Positions 19,006-28,906 of a DNA stretch of 64,000 nucleotides are shown here, piece by piece (positions within the stretch are counted from its first letter, which is position 1; each line of letters begins with the position of its first letter). The stretch comes from Marinobacter fonticola (lineage in GTDB: Bacteria > Pseudomonadota > Gammaproteobacteria > Pseudomonadales > Oleiphilaceae): NCBI RefSeq assembly GCF_008122265.1, contig NZ_CP043042.1, forward strand, positions 1,736,001-1,800,000, given 5' to 3'. The notes beneath the pieces were generated by a model. It was not told where the DNA came from, made no database searches, and worked only from the letters and a program-made list of their open reading frames with translations. A program made the translations under genes and the position numbers.

Positions 19006-19521
19006 CTACTTCCCGTGTGAATGCTCATGGGTCTCCATCAACTGTCCCCGGATCGCGCCTTTCGGATACTCCGGGTTGTGTACGTTGATGTAGAACTGAT
19101 CAGGATTCTGCAGAATACGCTGCACGATACCGGACTCTCCCGTCGGGAATTTGCCTTTCTCTCCCTCGGTCAGGCAGTCGCCCGCATTGCCGTCTTCCGG
19201 ACCCGCGAGGTTAGCGACCACGTCGCCGTTTTCGCCTTTGCCTGCTTCATGGATATGGGCGGCCATGCCTTCCTTGACCGGTACCATGCCAATTTTGTTG
19301 ACCACAATCACGTAGCACAGGGTGGCTGGATCGCCATCGACGCCGAACACATAGCCCATGCCGGTGCCATCCATGTCGCCCTCGGTGCCGACCATCGAAG
19401 CGCCCTCGAGCTGCGTTTTCAGCACTGGGTTGGTATGTCCGGCAAAGGATGTAGAGGCCGTGAGTAGCGCGCCACAGGCGATTCCGGTGAGCATGCCCAG
19501 TTTTTTGATCGAGTTATTCAT
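19006..19521 (-). CDS. Secreted CHRD-domain protein
   Basis: A 171-residue exported protein. A signal peptide (Lys-containing start, hydrophobic GMLTGIACGALLTAS, cleavage near residue 27) is followed by a CHRD-type beta domain. The family is seen in the QLEGASMVG start, the YVIVVNKIG strand, the AHIHEAGKGENGDVVANLAGP block with its conserved His pair, and the closing YPKGAIRGQL. The C-terminus is His-rich (HEHSHGK). CHRD domains were first noted in chordin and occur in many bacterial secreted proteins; their bacterial role is unknown. A strong GGAGGGA ribosome site supports the start. It is monocistronic and converges on the tRNA array. Confidence 0.85.
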   Translation of the reverse strand: MNNSIKKLGMLTGIACGALLTASTSFAGHTNPVLKTQLEGASMVGTEGDMDGTGMGYVFGVDGDPATLCYVIVVNKIGMVPVKEGMAAHIHEAGKGENGDVVANLAGPEDGNAGDCLTEGEKGKFPTGESGIVQRILQNPDQFYINVHNPEYPKGAIRGQLMETHEHSHGK

Positions 19522-19728
19522 AATCCCTCCAGTAAGTCATCGTATTCCTATAAAGCATGGCGACAGATCTGTTGCCTATGATGAAACGTTCTGAGAGGCC
19601 AATCGGATGCACGCTGCAATTTTAAGTACGGATGTTGAACGGTTGGCGCGGATCATTGAGTGAGGTAGCTTTGAAGTTGTCAGCCAACGATTCAGTACAG
19701 CAACCTCGTGGAGAAAGGTGTGTCGGCA

Positions 19729-20604
19729 ATGTCCAATTTCCAGCGCATTGTACTTGCAGATTGGGTGAACCTGGCCCGCTTCACGACGCTTGGTGGTCAC
19801 AAGGTTGCCCATTGGGACTTCGGTAGGGGCGAGGCGCTGGTTCTGATCCATGGGTTCCCGACGTCATCGTGGGATTGGTCGAAGGCCTGGGAACCGCTGG
19901 CGCAGTCTTATCGAGTGGTTGCTATGGATTTGCTGGGCTTTGGTCTCTCCGACAAGCCCTGGCCGCATCGCTACAGCATCCATGAACAGGCGGACCTGAT
20001 CATGGCGCTTTTGGATTCACTGGGAATCGAGCGCTTTCATGTCTTGGCGCACGACTATGGCGATACGGTTGCCCAGGAAATACTCGCCCGTGATTTGGAG
20101 GCGGATACCCGGCGGGTGCGTTCGGTAGCGCTGCTAAACGGCGGCCTGTTTCCGGAGGCGCATAAGCCCTTGTTCGTACAGAGGCTGATGGCAAGCCCGC
20201 TGGGGCCCATTACCAGCCGTCTGGTTAGCCGGAGCGCTTTCGGGCGTAATATGAGCCGAATTTTTGGTGAGGATAATCCGCCCGATACCATCGAGCTGGA
20301 TGCCTTTTGGCATTTAATTGAGAGGGGGCAGGGCGTTCGGGTGATGCCGGGGCTGATCCATTATATGGCCGAAAGGCAAGCGCACCGGTCGCGGTGGGTT
20401 GGTGCGCTGGAGCGCGCCAAATGCCCACTGAGATTGATCAATGGTGTCGATGACCCGATATCCGGCGAACACATGGTGAAGCGCTACGAATCCGTGGTGT
20501 CTGACCCCGATGTGGTGCGCATAGATAGATGCGGCCATTACCCTCAAGTCGAGAAGCCCGCTGAAGTTTACTCGGCCTACACGTCTTTTCGCGAACAAAC
20601 GTGA
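19729..20604 (+). CDS. Alpha/beta hydrolase, Mest/epoxide hydrolase-like
   Basis: A cytosolic alpha/beta-fold hydrolase of about 291 residues. The oxyanion strand ends in LIHGFPTSSWDW. The nucleophile elbow is AHDYGDTVAQEIL, so the nucleophile is Asp rather than Ser, as in epoxide hydrolases, haloalkane dehalogenases and the animal Mest proteins, whose HDYGD.VAQE motif it closely matches. Later acid and His lie in NGVDDPISGEHM and DRCGHYPQVEKP. Starts at GTG 19708, GTG 19720 and ATG 19729 are all possible; GGAGAAAG fits GTG 19720 best, while ATG 19729 gives the cleanest N-terminus. The substrate is not predictable. It is divergent from the CHRD gene. Confidence 0.82.
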   Translation: MSNFQRIVLADWVNLARFTTLGGHKVAHWDFGRGEALVLIHGFPTSSWDWSKAWEPLAQSYRVVAMDLLGFGLSDKPWPHRYSIHEQADLIMALLDSLGIERFHVLAHDYGDTVAQEILARDLEADTRRVRSVALLNGGLFPEAHKPLFVQRLMASPLGPITSRLVSRSAFGRNMSRIFGEDNPPDTIELDAFWHLIERGQGVRVMPGLIHYMAERQAHRSRWVGALERAKCPLRLINGVDDPISGEHMVKRYESVVSDPDVVRIDRCGHYPQVEKPAEVYSAYTSFREQT

Positions 20605-20863
20605 CATTGTTTTTCTTTTAAAACAAATGATTGCAGCATCGTCCGAGTTGACCGGAAGGGTCGCGTATCTGGCCTATTCTGAGGGTTTTTACGGATTGCT
20701 TTGGTTGCTCACTAGTGGCGAAAACGGTAAATTACGCAGGATTTTGCCATCCGATTTTAACGAAACTGCTCTGGGGCCCGCATTCTAAAGGGGTTTCTGC
20801 TCTGTTTAGTAGCTCAGCGCAGCAGGCAAAGTCGGGTAAATCCGCATAAGAAAGGTACTACTC

Positions 20864-21115
20864 ATGGGCGATTTGATGACCAAGGCCGTCGAGCTGATGG
20901 TTGCAGGCATGGGATTTGTTTTCGTCTTCCTGATAATTCTGGTGTTTGCAACCGGCTGGATGTCCAAGGTTGTGGCGAAGTTTGCGCCACCCGAACCGGC
21001 TACCCCGGCCCGCACTCCGCGAGCCAAGCCCGCAGCGCCAGCGTCGGTTGATCCCGACACAGCCGAGGCGATCAAACAGGCAGTCGCGAAGTTCCGGTCA
21101 CGCGACAAAAAGTGA
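20864..21115 (+). CDS. oadG: Oxaloacetate decarboxylase gamma subunit
   Basis: An 83-residue small subunit of the Na+-pumping oxaloacetate decarboxylase. One membrane helix (ELMVAGMGFVFVFLIILVFA, residues 9-28) is followed by a Pro/Ala-rich linker and a charged tail. In the family the tail binds the alpha subunit and a metal, anchoring the complex to the membrane. It is the first gene of oadGAB: oadA begins 42 bp later. It has a good AAAGG ribosome site. No clear promoter is visible in the 259-bp spacer upstream beyond a TTGACC at 20648-20653. Confidence 0.88.
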   Translation: MGDLMTKAVELMVAGMGFVFVFLIILVFATGWMSKVVAKFAPPEPATPARTPRAKPAAPASVDPDTAEAIKQAVAKFRSRDKK

Positions 21116-21157
21116 CCCGGCATACCTATTAGAACCTTTAAACAGAAGGCTGACACG

Positions 21158-22957
21158 ATGACAGATTCTAAAAAACCACTGGGGATTACCGACGTCATCC
21201 TGCGTGATGCGCATCAATCCCTTTTGGCCACCCGGATGCGGCTGGACGATATGCTGCCAATCGCCGAAAAGCTCGACAAGGTCGGCTTCTGGTCGCTGGA
21301 ATCCTGGGGCGGAGCAACGTTCGATTCCTGTATCCGTTATTTGGGTGAAGATCCCTGGGAGCGTATCCGCGAGCTTAAGAAAGCCATGCCCAATACCCAG
21401 CAACAGATGTTGCTGCGGGGCCAGAACCTGCTGGGCTACCGCCACTATGCGGATGATGTGGTTGACCGTTTCTGTGAGCGCGCTGCCGAGAATGGCATTG
21501 ACGTGTTCCGTATTTTCGATGCGATGAATGATCCCCGTAACCTGGATCGCGCCATCAAGGCCGTTCGCAAGACAGGCAAGCACGCCCAAGGCACCATCGC
21601 CTACACCACAAGCCCGGTGCATACCATTGACATGTGGGTTGAGCTGGCGAAAGAAGTTGCCGCCATGGGTGCTGACTCCATCGCGATCAAAGACATGGCG
21701 GGTATTCTTAAACCGTATGTGGCTTATGATCTGGTCAGCCGTCTGAAGAAAGAGCTGGATATCCCCATTCACATGCAGTGCCACGCTACCACCGGCATGT
21801 CTACCGCTACCGCCATCAAGGCGGCAGAAGCCGGCATCGATAACGTGGATACCGCCATTTCCTCCATGAGTATGACCTATGGGCATTCGCCCACAGAGGC
21901 CGTGGTTGCGATTCTTGAGGGTACGGACCGTGATACCGGTCTTGACCTGAATTTGCTCGAAGAGATCGCCAGCTACTTCCGTCAGGTCCGCAAGAAGTAC
22001 GCGAAGTTCGAGGGCAGCCTGCGGGGTACCGATTCCCGCATCCTAATTGCCCAGGTACCAGGCGGCATGTTGACCAACATGGAAAACCAGCTGCGTGAGC
22101 AGAACGCGGCCGATAAATTCGACGATGTACTGGCCGAGATTCCCAAGGTTCGTGAAGACCTGGGCTTCATTCCGCTGGTCACACCGACGTCGCAGATCGT
22201 AGGTACCCAAGCGGTACTGAACGTTCTGACCGGCGAGCGCTACAAGTCCATCTCCAAGGAAACCTCGGCCATCCTCAAAGGCGAGTACGGTGCGGCACCG
22301 GCGCCGATGAACAAGGAACTACAGGAGCGTGTTCTGGATGGCAAAGAGCCTGTTACCTGCCGTCCGGCGGATCTGCTTGAGCCGGAAATGGACAAACTGT
22401 CCGAAGAGCTGAAGAAGCTGGCAGAAGAGAAGGGCATCAAGCTGGCGACGGACACCGTCGATGACGTGCTGACTTACGCGTTGTTCCCACAGATCGGCCT
22501 CAAGTTCCTGGAAAACCGTGGCAATCCGGATGCATTCGAGCCGGTACCAACCGCAGAGGACGCGAAAGCAGCCACGGCGCCTGCGAAATCCAGCGGCCCC
22601 GAAACGTACACCGTCACGGTGAACGGCAAGGACTATGTTGTCGCTGTATCCGAAGGTGGCGAAATCTCTCAGATCGAAGCGCAGGGCGGCAGCAATGCTG
22701 CAGCGTCAAGCCCGGCTCCGGCAGCAGCGCCCGCAACGGGTGGGGGCGAGCCGGTCGTTGCACCGCTCGGTGGCAATATTTTCAAAGTACTGGTCTCACC
22801 CGGGCAGGCTGTCGAGGAAGGTGAAGTGCTGATCATTCTGGAAGCCATGAAGATGGAAACAGAAATCCGCGCACCCGAGGCCGGTACGGTGGGTGAAGTC
22901 TTCATCAAGGTCGGTGACGCTGTCGCTGTCGGTGATGAAATGCTGACAATCGCATAA
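21158..22957 (+). CDS. oadA: Oxaloacetate decarboxylase alpha subunit (biotin carboxyltransferase)
   Basis: A 599-residue cytosolic subunit that moves the carboxyl group of oxaloacetate to its own biotin, leaving pyruvate. The N-terminal carboxyltransferase barrel begins with the signature [17 protein letters not shown], and the metal-binding [13 protein letters not shown] is near residues 207-219. An Ala/Pro-rich hinge (about 500-530) leads to a biotinyl domain with EAMKMET; the biotinylated Lys is residue 565. Carboxybiotin is then decarboxylated by OadB with export of Na+. Pyruvate carboxylase B subunits share this architecture, but the flanking oadG and oadB settle the assignment. Confidence 0.96.
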   Translation: MTDSKKPLGITDVILRDAHQSLLATRMRLDDMLPIAEKLDKVGFWSLESWGGATFDSCIRYLGEDPWERIRELKKAMPNTQQQMLLRGQNLLGYRHYADDVVDRFCERAAENGIDVFRIFDAMNDPRNLDRAIKAVRKTGKHAQGTIAYTTSPVHTIDMWVELAKEVAAMGADSIAIKDMAGILKPYVAYDLVSRLKKELDIPIHMQCHATTGMSTATAIKAAEAGIDNVDTAISSMSMTYGHSPTEAVVAILEGTDRDTGLDLNLLEEIASYFRQVRKKYAKFEGSLRGTDSRILIAQVPGGMLTNMENQLREQNAADKFDDVLAEIPKVREDLGFIPLVTPTSQIVGTQAVLNVLTGERYKSISKETSAILKGEYGAAPAPMNKELQERVLDGKEPVTCRPADLLEPEMDKLSEELKKLAEEKGIKLATDTVDDVLTYALFPQIGLKFLENRGNPDAFEPVPTAEDAKAATAPAKSSGPETYTVTVNGKDYVVAVSEGGEISQIEAQGGSNAAASSPAPAAAPATGGGEPVVAPLGGNIFKVLVSPGQAVEEGEVLIILEAMKMETEIRAPEAGTVGEVFIKVGDAVAVGDEMLTIA

Positions 22958-22970
22958 GGGCCAGCATTCC

Positions 22971-24305
22971 ATGGATAAAATAATGACGTTATGGACAGGT
23001 AGTGGCCTGTTCAATATCGAGCTTGGCCAGGTGATTATGATCGCCATCGGCCTGTTGCTCCTCTATCTTGCGATCAACAAGAAATTTGAGCCGTTGCTTC
23101 TGGTACCCATCGGGTTCGGCGGCATTCTGGCGAATATTCCGGAGGCAGGGCTTGCCCTGACTGCGGCGGAAAATGCAGCCCACTTCGCCCTGAAGGACGG
23201 GACGGCGCAGATTCTGGCTGCGTTAGCAGCGCCATTGGATGTGTCTTACCAGGCCGGGCAGGCTGTCACACCCGAGCTGAAAGAGGCCTTCAAGGTGGCT
23301 TTCAAGGAGGCCAGCTACTCTGAGATGGCGATGGCAAACGCCGTTGCTCAGGACTTCGGCTATGGGCATGGCATGCTTTATAACTTTTACTCCGTGATTA
23401 TCGGCAGCACAGTGGGTCCGCTGCTGATCTTCATGGGTGTCGGTGCCATGACGGACTTCGGCCCCCTGCTTGCCAACCCCAAGACCCTGCTGCTAGGCGC
23501 TGCGGCGCAGTTCGGTATTTTCGGTACGGTTATCGGTGCGGCACTGTTGGACTGGACCGGTGTGCTGGATTTCACCATCCTGGAAGCGGCTGCAGTTGGC
23601 ATCATCGGTGGCGCGGACGGTCCGACGTCGATCTATGTGTCCAGTGTTCTGGCGCCGCATCTTCTGGGGGCTATCGCGGTCTCGGCCTACGCCTATATGG
23701 CGTTGGTGCCGATGATCCAGCCGCCGATCATGAAAGCGCTGACCAGCGAGAAAGAGCGGGCCATCAAGATGTCCCAGCTTCGCCCGGTGAGCAAAACCGA
23801 AAAGATCGTATTCCCGCTGGTGGTTCTGATTGCGGTCGTGCTGTTCCTGCCGGATGCGGCGCCGCTGCTGGGTATGTTCTGCTTCGGTAACCTGATGCGT
23901 GAGTGTGGTGTGGTCGAGCGTCTGAGCGACACCGCCCAGAACGCGCTGATCAACATCGTGACTATTTTCCTGGGTCTGTCGGTGGGCTCCAAGCTGATGG
24001 CCGACAAGTTCCTGGATGGCCAGACACTGGGCATTCTGGGTCTGGGTATTGTGGCCTTCGGTGTGGGTACCGCAGCCGGTATTCTGATGGCGAAGCTCAT
24101 GAACAAGATGAGCAAAGAGCAGATCAACCCGCTGATCGGTTCTGCCGGTGTATCCGCGGTGCCGATGGCAGCCCGTGTGTCCAACAAGGTCGGTCTGGAG
24201 GCCAACCCTCAGAACTTCCTGTTGATGCACGCTATGGGTCCGAACGTAGCCGGTGTCATCGGTTCGGCGGTTGCCGCCGGCGTGATGATCAAGCTGCTCG
24301 GCTGA
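22971..24305 (+). CDS. oadB: Oxaloacetate decarboxylase beta subunit (Na+ pump)
   Basis: A 444-residue polytopic inner-membrane protein that decarboxylates carboxybiotin and couples it to export of Na+. About nine to eleven hydrophobic helices are visible. The family hallmark [13 protein letters not shown] in a membrane-embedded loop (about residues 211-223) includes the Asp needed for Na+ binding, and the second half carries [20 protein letters not shown]. The gene follows oadA by 13 bp and ends the operon at a strong terminator. The length is typical of OadB/MmdB subunits, and the oadA partner favours oxaloacetate over methylmalonyl-CoA. Confidence 0.95.
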   Translation: MDKIMTLWTGSGLFNIELGQVIMIAIGLLLLYLAINKKFEPLLLVPIGFGGILANIPEAGLALTAAENAAHFALKDGTAQILAALAAPLDVSYQAGQAVTPELKEAFKVAFKEASYSEMAMANAVAQDFGYGHGMLYNFYSVIIGSTVGPLLIFMGVGAMTDFGPLLANPKTLLLGAAAQFGIFGTVIGAALLDWTGVLDFTILEAAAVGIIGGADGPTSIYVSSVLAPHLLGAIAVSAYAYMALVPMIQPPIMKALTSEKERAIKMSQLRPVSKTEKIVFPLVVLIAVVLFLPDAAPLLGMFCFGNLMRECGVVERLSDTAQNALINIVTIFLGLSVGSKLMADKFLDGQTLGILGLGIVAFGVGTAAGILMAKLMNKMSKEQINPLIGSAGVSAVPMAARVSNKVGLEANPQNFLLMHAMGPNVAGVIGSAVAAGVMIKLLG

Positions 24306-24324
24306 TCGTCACTGTGTCAAAACG

Positions 24325-24350
24325 AAGCCCTGCATTTGCGGGGCTTTTTT
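24325..24350 (+). terminator. Intrinsic terminator of oadGAB
   Basis: Stem AAGCCC(T)GC / GCGGGGCTT with a short loop and a following TTTTTT, 20 bp after the oadB stop. Confidence 0.88.
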
Positions 24351-24372
24351 CTGTCTAGCATTCCGCAGACCG

Positions 24373-27300
24373 CTAGCGGAAATCCCTGGAGCGAATTTTC
24401 AAGCTCCCCAGCAGGTGGCTGAGATCGGTCAGCTTGCCTGCTATCACATGCACGATGTCGCCTTCTCGCTCCAGGATGCCCTTTACATGCAGCAGTCGCG
24501 ATTTGATTAGCGGCTGGCGTTGCTGGCGTGCGGTGTTGAGCCAGACCACCACATTGGCATTGCCGGTTTCATCTTCCAAGGTGACGAAAGTGATGCCTTT
24601 GCCGGTACCGGGACGCTGCCTGCCGGTGACCAATCCCGCAAGGTGCACCAGGCGCCCGTTGGGGTGAGTTTTCAGGCTCTCGGCGGTATGACAATGGCGT
24701 AACTGCCCCTGTTCTCGCAGCAAGGCCAGGGGATGGCGTTGCAATGTCAGTCCGTGACTGGCGTAATCCTCCAAGACGTTCTCGCCTTCCGAAGGTTCGG
24801 GCATTCTGATGCCTTTGTCATCGTTCGCAGGACGCGCCGTGTAAGTCGGTTGGCTTTCCTGTACGAATAACGGTGAGGGCTCGTCGTACTCCAGAATATC
24901 CCAGCGGGCTTGATGCCGATTGTCGCTGAAAATACGCAAGGCACCGGCGCTGGCCAGACATTCCAGGTCTTGGTTGTCGATGCCGGCACGGTGGCGGATG
25001 TGTTCGATGGATGTGTAGCCATTTTTCGGTCGCGCAGCGACCAATTTGTCCGCGCCGGACTGGCTAAGCCCTTTCACCAGCCGTAGCCCCAATCGCAGGT
25101 GCTCATGGTGGTTTTCCAGTATGTGATCCCAATGGCTGTGGTTTACATCGATGGGATGGATCGTCACATCGTGGCGCCGGGCATCCTGTACCAGTTGTGA
25201 GGGTGAATAGAACCCCATGGGCTGACTGTTAAGAAGGGCACAGTAAAAGGCTGAAGGGTGGTGGTACTTAATCCAGGCGGAGACATAGACCAGTAACGCA
25301 AAGCTGGCAGAGTGAGATTCGGGGAAACCGTAGCCGCCAAAGCCGCGCAGTTGCAGGTAGAGACGTTCGGCAAACTCGCGACTATGCCCCTTGGCGAGCA
25401 TCCCGTCGATCAGCTTATCCTTGAAGGGTGTGAGATCGCCATGGGATTTCCAGGCGGCCATGGCGCGGCGCAGCTTATCAGCTTCGCTGCCGCTAAAATC
25501 GGCTGCCACCATGGCAAGCTTTATGGCTTGTTCTTGAAAGATGGGGACGCCGAGTGTGCGCTCCAAAACAGTTTTGATGGCCTTGTCGCCACCATAGTCT
25601 GGCTCTTCCTTCCCATCCCTTCGCCTCAAATAAGGATGCACCATATCGCCCTTGATGGGGCCGGGGCGGACGATAGCTACCTGGATCACCAAGTCGTAGT
25701 ATTTGCGCGGTTTCAAACGCGGCAGCATATTGATCTGGGCGCGGGATTCAACCTGGAAAACGCCAATGCTGTCGCCCGCACAAAGCATATCGTAAACACG
25801 GTCATCGCCCTGTTCGATATCGCTCATTACAAGCCGGCGTTCTTCTTTGAGGCTGATTAGATCAAGCGCCTTGCGAATGGCGGACAGCATGCCGAGCGCG
25901 AGTACGTCCACCTTCATTAGGCCCAGGCTTTCCAGGTCGTCTTTGTCCCACTGAATAACTGTACGGTCTGCCATGCTGGCGTTTTCGGTGGGTACGAGCT
26001 TGGCCAAGGGCCCTTCGCTGATAACGAAGCCGCCCACGTGCTGTGACAGATGGCGGGGAAAGCCCATCAGGGTTTTGGCCAGCACGAGAAACTGTTCGAC
26101 AGTCCTGGCCGACTGCGACAGGCCCTTGTGCATCAACTGCTCCTGCCAGTCCTGCTCTTTATCGCGCCAATCCACATTGGCGATGAGCTGTTCCAGCAAG
26201 TGAATATCGAATCCCAGCGCCTTGCCCACATCGCGGATAGCGCTACGCTGCCGGTAACGTATAACGGTAGCGGCCAGGGCGGCCCGTTCACGGCCATAAC
26301 GACGATAGATGTACTGGATGACTTCTTCGCGCCGTTCGTGCTCAAAGTCCACGTCGATATCGGGCGGCTCGTTGCGGTCTGCGGAAATGAAGCGTTCGAA
26401 AAGCAATTCCACCTGAGTGGGGTCGACTTCGGTAATGCCCAGGCAATAGCACACCACGGAATTGGCGGAAGAACCCCGCCCCTGACAAAGAATAGCCTGG
26501 CTACGGGCGAACATGACGATATCGTGGATCGTCAGGAAGTAGGGCTCGTAGTCTTTCTCCTTGATCAGCCTCAGTTCCTTTTCGACCAGGGCCCGCTTGT
26601 CAGACGGAATGCCTTCCGGAAAACGCCATTTAATGCCTTCTTCCGTGAGCTCGCGTAGGTAGGTGCTTGGTGTGTGCCCTGGGGGAATGACTTCTGGCGG
26701 ATAGCTGTAGCGAAGTTGGCCAGGGCTGAAAGTGCATTGCTCTGCAATCTTTAGGCTTTCTTCGATCCACGCTTCCGGAAACAGTTTGCGTAAGGTGTCG
26801 ATCGGACGCAGGTAGCGCTCGCCATTGGCAAACAGGTGACAGCCAGCCTCGGCTACTGTGCAGCCGTGGCGGATGGCTGTCAGCACGTCCTGCAAGGGTT
26901 GGCGGCCGCGCTGGTGCATGTGCACATGGCCGGTAGCGACGATGGGTAGGCCCAGTTGGCGGCCCAGTAGCTGCCAAAGAGTCATGTTTTCCTCGTCCTG
27001 ATCGGTCAGGCTGCGCTCGGCCATGATCCAGAGGCGATTGGGGAAAAGGGACTTGAGCCACTGGCCCTGTCCGATTGTCGTCTCGAAAATTGAGGGCGTC
27101 GCGCCCCAGAGTGCAAGACACTGGTCTAAGGCGTGGGTTTCCAGGTCTTCACCGAAAAGGGTGTAGGTTCCCTTTTCAGCGCGGCGTCTTGCCGTGGTGA
27201 TCAGTTGGCAGAGCTGGCCGTAGCCTTCGCGGGTTTGGGCCAGCAGTACCAGCAGTATCTCTGGAGATTGCAGGTGGAACTCACTGCCGGTGATCAGTTT

Positions 27301-27480
27301 GACCTTCTCGTTCGCCTTGAGAGCTGCGTAGGCTCGGGGCATGCCCGCGACCGAGCATTCGTCGGTAATGGCCAGCGCCGTGTAGCCTTGCTTTTCGGCT
27401 TCCTCTGCCAGTTCGTGGGGGTGGGAGGCGCCGCGCAGGAAGGTAAAATTGCTCAGGCAATGGAGTTCAGCGTAGGCCAT
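24373..27480 (-). CDS. dnaE2: Error-prone DNA polymerase DnaE2
   Basis: A 1035-residue C-family polymerase alpha paralogue for damage-induced translesion synthesis. The PHP domain is N-terminal (YAELHCLSNFTFLRGASHP). The catalytic Asp pair is in PPDIDVDFEHERREEVIQY near residue 370, and the third palm Asp in LMKVDVLALGMLSA near 520. A helix-hairpin-helix region follows, and an OB fold near residues 935-985 (GKGITFVTLEDETGNANV) closes the protein. It is shorter than replicative DnaE and lacks the long C-terminal tau-binding tail. It follows imuB by 6 bp and is the last gene of the imuA-imuB-dnaE2 cassette. Confidence 0.96.
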   Translation of the reverse strand: MAYAELHCLSNFTFLRGASHPHELAEEAEKQGYTALAITDECSVAGMPRAYAALKANEKVKLITGSEFHLQSPEILLVLLAQTREGYGQLCQLITTARRRAEKGTYTLFGEDLETHALDQCLALWGATPSIFETTIGQGQWLKSLFPNRLWIMAERSLTDQDEENMTLWQLLGRQLGLPIVATGHVHMHQRGRQPLQDVLTAIRHGCTVAEAGCHLFANGERYLRPIDTLRKLFPEAWIEESLKIAEQCTFSPGQLRYSYPPEVIPPGHTPSTYLRELTEEGIKWRFPEGIPSDKRALVEKELRLIKEKDYEPYFLTIHDIVMFARSQAILCQGRGSSANSVVCYCLGITEVDPTQVELLFERFISADRNEPPDIDVDFEHERREEVIQYIYRRYGRERAALAATVIRYRQRSAIRDVGKALGFDIHLLEQLIANVDWRDKEQDWQEQLMHKGLSQSARTVEQFLVLAKTLMGFPRHLSQHVGGFVISEGPLAKLVPTENASMADRTVIQWDKDDLESLGLMKVDVLALGMLSAIRKALDLISLKEERRLVMSDIEQGDDRVYDMLCAGDSIGVFQVESRAQINMLPRLKPRKYYDLVIQVAIVRPGPIKGDMVHPYLRRRDGKEEPDYGGDKAIKTVLERTLGVPIFQEQAIKLAMVAADFSGSEADKLRRAMAAWKSHGDLTPFKDKLIDGMLAKGHSREFAERLYLQLRGFGGYGFPESHSASFALLVYVSAWIKYHHPSAFYCALLNSQPMGFYSPSQLVQDARRHDVTIHPIDVNHSHWDHILENHHEHLRLGLRLVKGLSQSGADKLVAARPKNGYTSIEHIRHRAGIDNQDLECLASAGALRIFSDNRHQARWDILEYDEPSPLFVQESQPTYTARPANDDKGIRMPEPSEGENVLEDYASHGLTLQRHPLALLREQGQLRHCHTAESLKTHPNGRLVHLAGLVTGRQRPGTGKGITFVTLEDETGNANVVVWLNTARQQRQPLIKSRLLHVKGILEREGDIVHVIAGKLTDLSHLLGSLKIRSRDFR

Positions 27481-27486
27481 AAGGTT

Positions 27487-28899
27487 TCACGCAAACCAGC
27501 CGTGGATGTACCAGCCGCCGGTGACATCCCGGAATAGCCACCCCGTTTGCCCGCTGTGTAAGCGAGCGATGTAGTAGTCCCGCTGGACTCTTTCTCCGTC
27601 CCACCAGCCGCCGCTGATGCGCTCTGGGCCGGTTAGCCACGTCTTCGGCATGTCGGTCAGCGGCTGCGGTTTTCTCAGTAGCCATAGCGGGCGGCGGGGT
27701 AGGGGGATGTCGGCGCCGGAAACCCTGCTCTGCACGGATGTCGCGAGCCAGGCTCGCTCAGGGCGGTGATCGGCGTTAAGGCTCAGGGTATTCAGGGCGC
27801 CATCGCCCAGACGCGCCTGCAACCGGCTGAGCAGGTGCTGCCGGGCTTCGTCCCGGGAGGCCGTGGATTCGCCGAACAGATCATCGGCGATGGGCGCATC
27901 CCGGCGCATAAAGCGCCTGACTTTGACGGATAGGCCTATAGCGGGCGATTCCAGCTCATGACGCTCCAGCCGCAAGCGCACCAGCGCGAGAAAAGCGGAA
28001 GCCCGGTGTTCCGGTGCTGTGGAGCGGATCTGCAGCGGTGTCACCGGCCGATGCCGGTGGCGGATTTCCAGCTGCAGGGTGTCGGTATCCTGCTGGCGCC
28101 AGCGCAGCTCTTCTTCCAGTTCCTGGAGCGCTCTCTGCAGAGGAAACAACAGGCCGCTGCTATGCTCCACATCCTCGGCAAAATCCAGCTGGCGATGGAA
28201 ATAGGGGGGGGGTAGCCAGTCGGTCTGCGGGTCGGCGGTACTGCCTTCGATTTTTTGTAGCGCCAGGCTGATGTCCGGTCCCAGGCGCCGGGCCAACTCC
28301 CGGTCCGGTAACTGCAGTACCGAGCCCAGGGTATGTAGCCCCATGCGTTGCAGGCGCTCGATCGTCTTTTCATCCAAACCGCTCTGGCCCACGGTTACCC
28401 GATCCAGGGAGCGTCGCAGGTGTTGGGTATCTTCGCTGCATTCCCCGCTCCGGCTTCGGGCCAGGATGCGGGCGGCCTTGGGGGTTAGTCCGCAAGCGAG
28501 CCAAGCCGTTAGGTAGCGCTGGGCTAGGTGGGTCTGCAGTTTCTCCCAAAGGGCGGACAGGCTGCCGTGAAGGCGCCTCAGGCTACCGGCCTCAATAAGA
28601 ATGCCATCCGGTGGATAGAGGCTGATGCGGGCGACGTGGCGGTAGAGCCATAACGCCTGTTGCTCCAGGACCCGGCCCTGTTCCTCCATATCGGCTTCGA
28701 TCAGATGCAGTGTTTCGGCCAGGGCGGTTGCCGTCTGCGTGGTCTGGCCGACAGTGACCCCCAACTCTTCCGCTTCCGGATTGAGCTGTAGCACCCGTGG
28801 CGGATGACCGCTGATCAGCGCCATGGGCCGGGAAGTCGCTTCACTCTGGCTGAAATGCTCCAGCAGCAGGTGAGGGAAGTGAAGGTAAAGCCATAGCAT
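27487..28899 (-). CDS. imuB: Y-family polymerase-like protein ImuB
   Basis: A 470-residue relative of Y-family polymerases which, in the family, acts as a hub that binds the beta clamp, ImuA and DnaE2 instead of polymerising. The start at 28899 gives MLWLYLHFPHLLLEHF, the normal ImuB N-terminus; a longer reading frame back to 29067 would lie inside imuA. The fingers/palm-like region and the helix-hairpin-helix part (LQRMGLHTLGSVLQLPDRELARRLG, split here for reference, around residue 195-220) are visible, but the acidic triad of active Y polymerases is not where expected. It starts 7 bp after imuA. Its C-terminal region is the usual partner-binding tail. Confidence 0.92.
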   Translation of the reverse strand: MLWLYLHFPHLLLEHFSQSEATSRPMALISGHPPRVLQLNPEAEELGVTVGQTTQTATALAETLHLIEADMEEQGRVLEQQALWLYRHVARISLYPPDGILIEAGSLRRLHGSLSALWEKLQTHLAQRYLTAWLACGLTPKAARILARSRSGECSEDTQHLRRSLDRVTVGQSGLDEKTIERLQRMGLHTLGSVLQLPDRELARRLGPDISLALQKIEGSTADPQTDWLPPPYFHRQLDFAEDVEHSSGLLFPLQRALQELEEELRWRQQDTDTLQLEIRHRHRPVTPLQIRSTAPEHRASAFLALVRLRLERHELESPAIGLSVKVRRFMRRDAPIADDLFGESTASRDEARQHLLSRLQARLGDGALNTLSLNADHRPERAWLATSVQSRVSGADIPLPRRPLWLLRKPQPLTDMPKTWLTGPERISGGWWDGERVQRDYYIARLHSGQTGWLFRDVTGGWYIHGWFA

Positions 28900-28906
28900 G
28901 ATGGTT

